Shown: piece by piece, positions 55,026-64,000 of the stretch | Layout: the number at the start of each line of letters is the position of its first letter | Position numbering within the stretch: position 1 is the stretch's first letter | NCBI GenBank assembly: GCA_022414725.1 | Contig: CM039465.1 | Coordinates: 5,476,938-5,540,937, forward strand | Reading direction: 5' to 3' | Length of the DNA: 64,000 nt | Origin: Microglena sp. YARC | Lineage: Eukaryota > Chlorophyta > Chlorophyceae > Chlamydomonadales > Chlamydomonadaceae | Notes under the pieces: generated by a model | Seen by the model: the letters and a program-made list of their open reading frames with translations, nothing else | The model's database searches: none | Told to the model about the DNA's origin: nothing | Position numbers and translations under genes: made by a program

Positions 55026-55385
55026 GTTACGCAATGACCCTGGTTGTTATATTTTGTCCTTGTAGTCCAGGGGGCAGCCAATTAGGCTAAAGGACTTGCC
55101 CAACCTCAAATATCATGATAGTTAAAGACTATCCGGAGGGATATTAAAAAACACTATGATGATAATGATGCATATTTTATCCTGGTGCCTTGTCGACTCC
55201 ACGAGTGCCTGTGGCTTGACGGTGTCAAGGGGACTCATGGTATACAAGGTCCTGATGTACTGACAATGCCAGAGTTGCTTAAAGATTCACTTCCGCAACC
55301 GTAATTCCCTGCCTCTCAAATATTGTCATTGCGAAGATACATCCCACCTTGAAGCCTCAGAACAGCCAAGCCCATGCCACTTCAC

Positions 55386-55484
55386 TCACTCTCTACGAAG
55401 CTCTTGAGACAAGACAGGATTGCTGTCGAAGTCCAAATCCTCAGGGTCCAGGATGAACGTGTTCATCAATCCTTTACCCTTGAT
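55386..55484 (-). CDS. Guanylyl cyclase-like gene, copy 2, last exon (h)
   Basis: Acceptor TTTTCAG precedes 55,484. It encodes IKGKGLMNTFILDPEDLDF and 13 more residues, then TGA at 55,386-55,388. KGKGLMNTF is the conserved C-terminal strand of class III cyclase domains. A GTGAGTG overlaps the stop, so a further exon cannot be wholly excluded. Confidence 0.88.
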   Translation of the reverse strand: MKGKGLMNTFILDPEDLDFDSNPVLSQELRRE

Positions 55485-55890
55485 CTGAAAATCAAAATAG
55501 AAGTGGTGTGTCAGGCATGTGCAGATGAATGCATGGATGAAAGCATGCATCATATAAATGTGCTGATGTAAGAATGCATCTCACAAATGTGCGGAGATGT
55601 TATCAAGGGAGCTGCCTAGAAGATAGACACACCCAGACAAGGAATCCTAACCCAGCCCCATCACATAAATGTGCAGAGATGAAACCATGGATGAAAGAAT
55701 GCATCACATGCGTGTGTGGAGAAATATTGCATCAGTGGGCTGATGTAGTGATGTATGTATTAGATGAAAGAATGCATCACATAAATGCACAGAGATGAAA
55801 TAAAGGAAACTGCCTAAAAGATGGACACACAGATCACATAGACAAGGAATCCCGACCCAGTCTCATGGGCAGATGTAGTTATGTACGTAC

Positions 55891-55999
55891 CTCAACTCCG
55901 GATGTACTCTCCCAAGGATCGTGGTTGCCACCAGCCACTAACAGTTTGTGTGTGTCTTGGGACACTTGGATGAGGCTTGGCTTGCACGTGCTCTCCATC
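55891..55999 (-). CDS. Guanylyl cyclase-like gene, copy 2, exon g
   Basis: 109 nt. It completes the Arg split from exon f and reads MESTCKPSLIQVSQDTHKLL then 16 residues to SGVE. Donor GTACGTAC. Just upstream on the minus strand (about 56,040-56,090) lies an imperfect copy of the exon's first 50 nt and its acceptor region. Confidence 0.9.
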
Positions 56000-56114
56000 C
56001 TGAAGGCAGGGTTTGTGTGTGTGCATGTGCGTGTTTTGAGACACTTGGATGGGTCCAGGCTTGCACGTGCTTACCATCTTGACGGCAGGGAGTTCATAGT
56101 TAGTATTTTTTGCA

Positions 56115-56428
56115 GTCATGAATTGGCTTGACATGTTGGACCCCCCCCCCCCCCACCCCACCCCCCACCCACCCACACATACACCCACACATACACCCAC
56201 ACACACCACACACACACATACACACACACACATGTATAATTGTCTATATTCCCTCCCTTCAATGTCCACGATTAGCAGTCGTGAATTGGCTTGACATGTT
56301 GGACCCCCCCCCCCCCCCACACACACACACACACACATACACACACATGTATAATTGTCTGTATTCCCTCCCTTCAATGTCCACGATTAGCAGTCGTGAA
56401 TTGGCTTGACATGTTGGACCCCCCCCCC

Positions 56429-56477
<49 letters not shown>

Positions 56478-56550
56478 ACACACACACACACATGTTATAA
56501 TTGTCTGTATTCCCTCCTTCAATGTCCACGATTAGCAGTCGTGAATTGGC
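56115..56550. repeat. Poly-C/CA tandem array, copy 2
   Basis: Counterpart of 23,100-23,520. Each unit contains GATTAGCAGTCGTGAATTGG, poly-C and (CA)n. Confidence 0.9.
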
Positions 56551-56829
56551 TTGATAAGTTGGCAGAGAGTTCTTAGCAAGTATTGTACTATGGTCTTTGG
56601 CAACTATTGATATTGTATTGCTATTATAGTTCTTGTTGTTATTGCTGTTTTTTGTTGATGTTGTGGTTGACCAATGTTGGCATTGATGGGATACTCCCTT
56701 TCTGCCTTTCTGACAACCCCAGGACTGCAACAGATGGAGCGTAAGAACATAACAAACATTAACATGGCAAACATAAACAGATTATTTCTTCTCTTTCTCA
56801 TTTAAACTGAACTTAAAAATGAATACGCA

Positions 56830-57425
56830 CATCAGTATTGTGTAGTAGCAGAGGTAGCGGACATGGCAATTGCTGCAGTAGTGGACATGGCAGTGGCAGT
56901 AGGAGTGGTAGTGGACATGGTAGTGGCAGTAGCAGTGTTAGTAGCAGTGGTAGCGGACATGGCGGTGGAAGAAGCAGTGGACGTGGCAGTGGCCAAGTAG
57001 CAGTGGTAGTGGGCAAGGCAGTGGCAGAATCAGCAGCAGTGGTAGTGGACGTGCAGTAGCAGTGGTAGTGGGTGTGGCAGTAGCAGAGAATGTGGCAGTG
57101 GAAGTAGCAGTGGCAGCAGACATGGCAGGAGGAGTGGATGACGCAGTGGTAGTAGCAGTGGCAGGTGGACGTGGCAGAAACAGTGGTAGCGGACATGGAA
57201 ATAGCTGCAGTAGTAGACGTGGCAGTGGCAGTAGCAGTGGTAGCGAATGTGGCAGTAGTAGCGGACATGGCAGTGGCAGAAGCAGTGGACATGGCAGTGC
57301 CAGTGGTGGTAGCAGTGCCAGTGGTAGTAGCAGTGGTAGCAGATGTGCCAGTGGCAGCAGGCATGGCAGTTGCAGTGGTAGTGGCTCCGGATGTGACAGT
57401 AGCAGTGGAAGTTGCAGTGGTGCAC
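56830..57425. repeat. GGCAGT/GGTAGT repeat, copy 2
   Basis: Counterpart of 23,815-24,410, followed by poly-C and a CA tract. It is intronic (between exons f and g). Confidence 0.9.
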
Positions 57426-57545
57426 ACCCATCATGGCCCCCCCCCCCCCCCCCCCCCCCCCCCACACACACACACCACACACACACCACCCAAAGGGATC
57501 ACTCCCCAAACAGGCCAAAACGTCTCTGCGTTGCATCCCATTCAC

Positions 57546-57679
57546 CTGGAGGCTGTATTCATGGTGTCGCCGAAGATGGAGAACTTGGGAAGCTTGGTGC
57601 CAATGAGACCTGAAACACAAGGCCCTGTATGCATGCCCACTCTGATCACCACCGGCTGTTGATTGTGGGGCATCACAAC
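57546..57679 (-). CDS. Guanylyl cyclase-like gene, copy 2, exon f
   Basis: 134 nt between CATTCCACAG and GTGAATG. It encodes VVMPHNQQPVVIRVGMHTG, then PKFSIFGDTMNTASR, the central class III catalytic motif. The transition-state Asn and Arg are present in NTASR. The position that is Cys in many guanylyl cyclases and Asp in adenylyl cyclases is Ser (PKFSIF). A partial duplicate of the exon start, with its own CCACAG acceptor, lies at about 57,745-57,775. Confidence 0.92.
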
Positions 57680-57935
57680 CTGTGGAATGGCGATGTAGGG
57701 CAGATGAGATCTGGGGATTGAATGGGATAGGGGGTTTAGGGTTCACAGGCTGTTGATTGTGGGATATCACAACCTGTGGAAAAACAACATAGAGCAGATA
57801 AGATTTGAGGACTGAATGGGCTAGATACGGGGATTGAATGGGGGTTTAAGGGTCCAGGTTTACCCACAACTACTTGCATCCAAGCCAATCCATCTTGAAG
57901 CGGCCCAGCATGCCCTCGGCAAAGGCAAGCACTTT

Positions 57936-58240
57936 GGTATAATAATAAATAATAATTATTATTATAATAATAATAAGAATAACTATAATAACAACAATAA
58001 TATAATTATAAAAATATAACATATTTTAATCGATTGTATATATTATTTTTACAAAAGGGCTAACATGTAGATCCAATAAAAATAAGCATCGCCCAATGCA
58101 CGCGTCCACCCTTTTGTATGAATAATATAATAATACAAATATAAAATATATAAAAATAATGCTAATATGTTGATCCAATATAAACATATGATATGAATTA
58201 TGTACAAGAGATTATTATATTATATTTCACATTATTTATA
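57936..58240. repeat. AT-rich intron segment, copy 2
   Basis: Counterpart of 24,916-25,215. Immediately left (57,884-57,935) a further partial relative of exon e encodes KVLAFAEGMLGRF before a stop. Confidence 0.85.
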
Positions 58241-58249
58241 TAGCCCTTC

Positions 58250-58345
58250 CTGTCTTGAGAGACTGGGCATTCTCTTGACAAAGGCAAGCACTTCCGTAGC
58301 ACTGTGAACAGGGTAATGCCTATCCAGTTGCTGCAGAAGCCTGAC
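58250..58345 (-). pseudogene. Duplicated exon e segment, degenerate copy
   Basis: Fourth 96-nt repeat, starting TCAGGCTTCTGCAGC after a TGTACAG acceptor. It has one frame break, and GACAGGAAGG stands in place of the GTAAGT donor. Confidence 0.75.
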
Positions 58346-58391
58346 TGTACATCAATATACTGTATGATATAATATCATATACATCACTTAC

Positions 58392-58487
58392 TGTCTTAGC
58401 GTGGCTGATCATACTCTTGGCAAAGGCAAGCACTTCCGTAGCACTGTGGACAGGGTCATGCCCCTCCAGGATGCTGCAGAAGCCTGA
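58392..58487 (-). CDS. Duplicated exon e segment 3
   Basis: Exactly 96 nt, acceptor TTGATGTACAG and donor GTAAGTGATG. Encodes SGFCSILEGHDPVHSATEVL plus 12 residues, ending SHAKT, phase 0 at both ends. Confidence 0.7.
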
Positions 58488-58534
58488 CTGTACATCAATA
58501 TACCGTATGATATAATATCATATACATCACTTAC

Positions 58535-58630
58535 TGTCTTAGCGTGGCTGATCATACTCTTGTCAAAGGCAAGCACTTCCGTAGCACTGTGGACAGGGTC
58601 ATGCCCCTCCAGGATGCTGCAGAAGCCTGA
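58535..58630 (-). CDS. Duplicated exon e segment 2
   Basis: Same structure as segment 3, 96 nt, separated from its neighbours by 47-nt introns (58,488-58,534 and 58,631-58,677). One Ala/Asp-type change (TTGTCAAAG for TTGGCAAAG). Confidence 0.7.
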
Positions 58631-58677
58631 CTGTACATCAATATACCGTATGATATAATATCATATACATCACTTAC

Positions 58678-58773
58678 TGTCTTAGCGTGGCTGATCATGC
58701 TCTTGGCAAAGGCAAGCACTTCCGTAGCACTGTGGACAGGGTCATGCCCCTCCAGGATGCTGCAGAAGCCTGA
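58678..58773 (-). CDS. Duplicated exon e segment 1
   Basis: Same structure, 96 nt, followed (upstream in the gene) by a 47-nt intron to exon e. Its sequence is closest to segments 2 and 3, not to exon e, so amplification spread from one duplicate. Confidence 0.7.
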
Positions 58774-58820
58774 CTGTACATCAATATACCGTATGATATA
58801 ATATCATATACATCACTTAC

Positions 58821-59060
58821 TGTCTTAGCGTGGCTGATCATGCTCTTGGCAAAGGCAAGCACTTTGGTAGCACTGTGGACAGGGTCATGCGCCTCCAGGA
58901 TGTTGCAGAAGCCTGTCTCTTGCTGCTTCTCAATGATGCCAGCCGCAACGATGTAGCAGTCCCCTGCCGTCTCCATCTTCTGAACATCGTGCAAGTCGCA
59001 CATATGGTCGAAGGGTGTGAAGAGCTCATTCAGGAAGGTCAACACATCTGTAGCCTGAAC
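58821..59060 (-). CDS. Guanylyl cyclase-like gene, copy 2, exon e
   Basis: 240 nt, 80 codons, phase 0 at both ends (acceptor ATCTTAG, donor GTAAGTG). Reads VQATDVLTFLNELFTPFDHM, then DVQKMETAGDCYIVAAG with the second metal-binding Asp in GDCY. The Glu of KMET is the residue expected in guanylyl cyclases, where adenylyl cyclases have Lys. The last 32 codons are the part repeated downstream. Confidence 0.93.
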
Positions 59061-59074
59061 CTAAGATAGGAAGG

Positions 59075-59290
59075 ATGATAGTCGTAGGGATGTCAGGTTG
59101 GTTGTCAGGTGTGAGGTTGGCAGGTGTCAGGGTGGTTATCAGATTGTCAGGAGGTTGCCAGGTGTCAGGGTGGTTGCCAGGTGTGAGGTTGGCAGGTGTC
59201 AGGGTGGTTGTCAGGAGGTTGCCAGGTGTCAGGGTGTTTGTCACGTGTCAGGTTGCCAGGTGCCAGGGTGATTGTCAGGTGGTTGCCAGG
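59075..59290. repeat. GTCAGG(T/G)TGG minisatellite, copy 2
   Basis: Intron array between exons d and e, identical to 26,048-26,265. Confidence 0.85.
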
Positions 59291-59604
59291 TGTCCCGTAC
59301 ATTCGTGCACACCTGCAACTACAAACACTCACTCTCTAGGGCTCCAATCCCTGCAGACAGTAACCTACACCACACCCTTGGTGGTTGGCCCCAGTGCTGG
59401 CCCCCTCAACCTCCCGCCTCGTTATAAGGCATGCTATTTATCTGGATATTGATTCATTTACACCACAGCCACCTCATGCACATTGACCCCCCCTGTCTGG
59501 GTTCAGTTTACCAGTGCTTGTTGTTTAAACTGCCTTACCTGTTTTGAAGGTTGGGCAGGTTCCTATAACCTATTCGGCTACCCCTGGACTGTAAAAATAC
59601 CCAC

Positions 59605-59655
59605 CTCCTTGCACATCGACGTGAATCCAACGATGTCCATGAACATGATGGTGAC
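59605..59655 (-). CDS. Guanylyl cyclase-like gene, copy 2, exon d
   Basis: 51-nt micro-exon VTIMFMDIVGFTSMCKE carrying the first catalytic Asp. Phase 0 at both ends, joining ...SSHKD of exon c to VQATDV of exon e without a gap in the domain. Confidence 0.93.
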
Positions 59656-60305
59656 CTGCACTCAGACAATGCGTATGTGTGTTGATTTTATCCATCAGTA
59701 TTAATGTGAGGGTCTATGGGACCCTTTTATTTGGCTTGCAAGGGTGCATTATGGGTGAGAGGAGTGCCGCAGGGGAGCAGAAAAGGGAGCCAAAGCCCCC
59801 CTATATTTGCAGTACATGGGGGCCTTGTGCAATACACATGTGTGTTACAGGGTTTAGGGCGTGTACACAAACACATTGGCATGAATACTCATATGTGCGT
59901 TTATTTTGTGTGTCCATGGAGTGCTCGTACTTGCTCACATGTGTGTGCCAGGGTCAAGGTAGTGCAGATGGACAGGAAGGCCATGATGGGACAGGAAACA
60001 CGACCCAGCCCACACCAACCCTCATGTTCCCAACCCAACCCTCTCTTCCCCAACCCATCCCAGCCCGTCCTTACCCACCCGACCCCACACACTCAACCGA
60101 CAACAGAGAGGAGGGCACCATGCAACGGGGACCTGACAAATTGTGGACTCCTTATGCCTTGCTGATTAGAAGCAAGCTTTCCCACATGCTCCCTTGCTAC
60201 CAGTGAGGTTCCACCAACCGATCCACCAACCGCTGAAGTAACAGCGAATCTGTTGCCTATTTATAACTAAAAGCAAAGAACAGAAACAAATTGTGGACTC
60301 CTTAC

Positions 60306-60557
60306 ATCTTTGTGACTTGAAGCAAGCTCTCCCACAAGCGGTGCTTTGTTCGGCGAGGATACAGACATGTAGTCAATGATATGACGGGGGAACGTCTCAG
60401 CCATGATGGTGAGCTGAGCCTCTGTGAGGTTGCATAGTTGATTAAGAGCATTCTCACGCTCAGATACGTCTTCTTGTATAATCATAAGACTGCACATCCC
60501 CTCTTCATGATCCGTCACTGTTTTGATGGTCACCTCCATCCAGACAATGGGAGCCTC
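60306..60557 (-). CDS. Guanylyl cyclase-like gene, copy 2, exon c (PAS end and linker)
   Basis: 252 nt. Acceptor TGCGCAG, donor GTAAGG. Begins EAPIVWMEVTIKTVTDHEEG and continues LMIIQEDVSERE, the C-terminal strand and DVSER-type end of a PAS sensor domain. The linker LCNLTEAQLTIMAETFPRHI, usual before algal class III cyclase domains, follows, with about 20 further residues. The PAS domain would sense a ligand or light and control the cyclase. Its N-terminal part must be in upstream exons. A partial duplicate of the exon's 3' edge lies at about 60,128-60,185. Confidence 0.88.
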
Positions 60558-60569
60558 CTGCGCAGCAAA

Positions 60570-61525
60570 TTGTTACACTTGTCAGGTTAAGTCAACCACC
60601 AGTCTGCATTACACACTGATATCATCATCACCACCACCAACACCACCATCTGCACTGAGAGTTGCTACACATGTCACCACCAGACTGCCATACAAACAGC
60701 TATCATCATCACCATCATCAATTCGCCACCACCAGCACCACCATCTGCACTGAGAGTTGTTACACGTGCCAGCTTAAGTCAACCACCACACTACACACTA
60801 CATTACACACAGCTATCGTCATCAACATCAATATCATCACTTCATCACCACCACCATCAGCACTGGGAGTTGCTACATTTGTCAGCAATGTGTAGGGCAA
60901 CGACCAGACTGACTGACAATCTGCTATCATCATCACCATCATCACCACCACCCTGCTACCTCCATCATCACCACCACCACCACCACCCTCCTGTTAGTCC
61001 TTGTCCTCCACATCATCACATTGCTATCACCAACATCACCAGCAGCATCACCACCACACTGCTACTTCCATCATCACCACCACCACCATCCTCCTCTTTG
61101 TCCTTGTCCTCCTCATCACCATATTGCTATCACCAACATCATCATCATCACCATCACCAATACACTACTACCTCCACCATCACCACCACCACCACCATCC
61201 TCCTCTGTGTCCTTGTCCTCCTCCTCATCACATTGCTATCACCAACATCATCACCAGCAGCATCACCACCACACTGCTACCTCCATCATCACCACGACCA
61301 TTCTCCTCTTTGTCCTTGTCCTCATCATCACCACATTGCTATCACCAACATCATCACCATCACCAACACCATCACCAATAAAATGCTACCACCATCCTCC
61401 GCTTTGTCCTTGTCCTCCTCATCACCAACATCATCACCATCACCATCACCAATAAAATGCTACCACCATCCTCCTCTTTGTTCTTGTCCTCCTCATCACC
61501 ACATTGCTATCACCAACATCATCAT
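60570..61525. repeat. CAC/CAT microsatellite and 100-130-bp tandem units
   Basis: Units of CATCACCACCAC, TCCTCCTCTTTGTCCTTGTC and CACATTGCTATCACCAACAT fill the intron between exons b and c. His/Ser/Pro-rich ORFs of up to 229 codons are artefacts. Confidence 0.9.
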
Positions 61526-61530
61526 CATCA

Positions 61531-61589
61531 AGACGGCGAGCAGCAAAATTGCTGGCTGAAGCTATATAACCAAGTTCAAGTTCAAGTTC
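61531..61589 (+). repeat. Dispersed motif with CAAGTT tail, copy 4
   Basis: GACGGCGAGCAGCAAAATTG to (CAAGTT)3, between the microsatellite and the 81-bp array. Equivalent to 28,636-28,693. Confidence 0.65.
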
Positions 61590-62690
61590 GCATTACCTGA
61601 GGCATGTCAACCAGACTGCCGGCATCCTACGATATCATATGACAACATGATAGCATATATATAATAACATATCGCCATTCCCTACACTTACCTCTGGCAT
61701 GTCAGCCAGACTGCCGTCATCATATGATGACATGATAGCATATATATAATAACATATCGCCATTCCCTACACTAACCTCTGGCATGTCAGCCAGACTGCC
61801 GGCATCATATGATGACATGATAGCATATATATAATAACATATCGCCATTCCCTACACTTACCTCTGGCATGACATTCAGACTGCCGGAATCATATGATAT
61901 CATATGATGACATGATAGCATATAATAACATATCGCCATCCCCTACACTTACCTCTGGCATGTCAGTCAGACTGCCGGCACCATATGATGACATTATAGC
62001 ATATGATAGCATACCGCCGTTCCCTACACTTACCTCTGGCATGTCAGTCAGACTGCCGGCACCATATGATGACATTATAGCATATGATAGCATACCGCCG
62101 TTCCCTACACTTACCTCTGGCATGTCAGTCAGACTGCCGGCACCATATGATGACATTATAGCATATGATAGCATACCGCCGTTCCCTACACTTACCTCTG
62201 GCATGTCAGTCAGACTGCCGGCACCATATGATGACATTATAGCATATGATAGCATACCGCCGTTCCCTACACTTACCTCTGGCATGTCAGTCAGACTGCC
62301 GGCACCATATGATGACATTATAGCATATGATAGCATACCGCCGTTCCCTACACTTACCTCTGGCATGTCAGTCAGACTGCTGGCACCATATGATGACATT
62401 ATAGCATATGATAGCATACCGCCGTTCCCTACACTTACCTTTGGCATGTCATTCAGACTGCCGGCATCATATGATGACATGATAGCATATAATAACATAT
62501 CGCCATTCCCAAAACTTACCTCTGGCATGACATTCAGACTGCCGGAATCGTATGATATCATATGATGTCATGATAGCATATAATAACATATCGCCATCCC
62601 CTACACTTACCTCTGGCATGTCAGTCAGACTGCCGGCACCATATGATGACATGATAGCATATGATAGCATACCGCATGTACGACAGAAAT
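61590..62690 (-). repeat. 81-bp minisatellite carrying splice donor sequences
   Basis: About 13 units. Six consecutive units from 62,020 are spaced exactly 81 bp, and the outer units are more diverged. On the minus strand each unit holds GGCAGTCTGACTGACATGCC, then AGAG|GTAAGTGTAGGGAA, matching the exon b end and donor at 62,790 (GACATACCAGAG|GTAAGTGC). The 27-codon periodic frames on both strands are by-products. Confidence 0.9.
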
Positions 62691-62789
62691 GCAGATAGTG
62701 CAAGGCAATGTTCACTTCAAACTATAATTTTACAGTCCAATGGTAGCCAAGAAGGGACAGCAGTAGAGAGAGGAGTTCCCTGCACTTAC

Positions 62790-63215
62790 CTCTGGTATGT
62801 CTTCTGGCAGTCCGACTGCAAGCACGGGAGCTGAGGTGGCAGCTAGAAGACTCTTTCCATGGTTGCTGCTGCCAGCGGTCATGGGTGTGCTGCATCTAGT
62901 ACTAGAACTGGCCTTGTTAGATGCCAAGGTGTTCGAGTCATTTGATACATCCAAGAAAGCACCGGATACATTGGCAAATCCACTTGATATTGCTGTCGAT
63001 TCCACCAAACCACTTCCCATACACATGGACCGATGACCACTGTCACCACGCAGTTCAGGGCCCATTGTGCTGAAGTTAGTGACGTCGAACGAACCTTTTT
63101 TTCCACTAACTGGGGTACACCCTGCTGATTGACTGCCCGTCAGTATTAACTGGAGCATCGACTCCAATTTGGGGGTGGGGTTGGGGTTAGATCCTGCAGA
63201 GGGTGTCATAATATG
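62790..63215 (-). CDS. Guanylyl cyclase-like gene, copy 2, exon b
   Basis: 426 nt (142 codons), phase 0, acceptor TTTCACTTCAG, donor GTAAGTGC. It encodes a Ser/Thr/Gly-rich, probably disordered segment (HIMTPSAGSNPNPTPKLESM to VGLPEDIPE). No domain is recognised. It lies directly before the PAS-end exon, so it is either a linker or a loop inside the PAS domain. Confidence 0.75.
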
Positions 63216-63429
63216 CTGAAGTGAAAGGGAAGAGGTGCGGAGAAGGGCAGTACGTGGGTGAGTGTCAGTGTGTGCAGGTGGGGAGGGAGGGATGAGTGAG
63301 GGGATGGCTGGGTGGGGGGTAGGGGGGCTTATTATACCACTAGCAAGAATCTTAAAAAGCAGGATGGTATTGACAACTGTCGTCACTTAAAATCACCTCA
63401 TACATATCTACTGAAAGCTCATTACTTAC

Positions 63430-64000
63430 CTTGCCCTGGCTTGAGTACCTTCCTGGATTTGTAGGTAGGTAAACTTATTGACATGGCATTCGAAGTCAGT
63501 AACTGGCCGGGAATTATCTCACTCGCACGGTCCTCGGGCATAACCCCGGCTATGCCAGAAGTACCAGACCTAGCTAGGCTAGAAGTACCAAAAATAGCTG
63601 CTGACAAATTTGGTGGCCCACAAGAAGTCCACAGGTCTGCACTGGGAATGGGAGTGGATGCTGCCCTTAAACAATTAGTCCTCCTTGGCTTAGGCAGCAA
63701 TTCCTGTTGCGAAGGCAGCAGTTCATCAAAGCCATCAGATTCCCGGTCCATGTCCTCTGGTTCGTGAATCAACTCAACAGGCACCAGAGCCACATACTTC
63801 CACACCAACCCCTTTGTGACGGTGTGAACTATATCCTGGACGAAGGCATCCAATTCTTCGCCGACCGGGTGGCACACCAACTTGGACCATGCCACGTCTT
63901 GAGACAGGGAGCCAGCAATGATTTTCTCAACCAAGTCTCCATGGTGGCTATGGCTAAAATGGTTCTGCCTGGTGACGTGCATGTGCCCTACACCTGACAC
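63430..64000 (-). CDS. Guanylyl cyclase-like gene, copy 2, exon a, runs off the window
   Basis: Open for 190 codons to the right edge, ending with donor AAG|GTAAGTAATG. Includes GDLVEKIIAGSLSQDVAWSK, then FVQDIVHTVTKGLVWKYVAL and an acidic/Ser-rich tail. I do not recognise the domain. The exon start may be beyond the window. Confidence 0.6.

Noticed and set aside
61890..62565. 223-residue repeat proteins on both strands
   Set aside because: The 81-bp unit is divisible by three, so both strands stay open. The minus-strand unit contains a splice donor, which argues for intronic identity.

Overview
The window is nuclear DNA of a eukaryote, most likely a flagellated green alga. It carries plant-type telomere repeats (TTTAGGG/CCCTAAA). 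Its genes have short exons with canonical GT-AG junctions. It contains a class III nucleotide cyclase gene, an IFT172-like exon (cilium/flagellum), copia, LINE, SINE and hAT-type elements, and a decayed insertion of a polinton-like or virophage-like virus. A repeat-rich prasinophyte with many endogenous viral elements, such as Cymbomonas tetramitiformis, would fit, but that is inference and I cannot test it here. Real genes are a small fraction; most long open frames are repeat artefacts.

Layout. 1-13,670: a 57-bp minisatellite, the last exon of a short-chain dehydrogenase/reductase gene, telomeric repeats (one head-to-head pair), hAT and SINE copies, a decayed copia Gag-protease, three more minisatellites, and an ORF cut by a copia insertion. 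13,671-19,546: copia element A with intact LTRs and target-site duplication, minus strand. 19,547-30,528: flank plus the 3' half of a PAS/guanylyl-cyclase-like gene on the minus strand, with microsatellite-filled introns; base quality drops towards the end. 30,529-31,528: an assembly gap of exactly 1,000 N. 31,529-37,530: AT-rich viral insertion with broken packaging ATPase, penton-like and small membrane-active-like genes. 37,530-40,260: repeats, IFT172 exon 1 (minus) and one unidentified exon (plus). 40,280-46,701: LINE (minus) with APE, RT, RNase H and a second, restriction-like endonuclease. 46,702-64,000: a second copy of 13,671-30,528 (copia B, flank, cyclase gene), whose cyclase reading frame is clean.

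The most unusual biology is in the cyclase gene. Its introns are built largely from duplicated pieces of its own exon edges. A 96-nt part of one catalytic exon is repeated in frame, each copy with splice sites and a 47-nt intron. An 81-bp minisatellite in another intron repeats a 5' splice site about 13 times. Further exon edges have single partial duplicates. The two copies of this locus, the gap between them and the duplication edge lying exactly on an LTR end leave open whether the duplication is genomic or an assembly effect.
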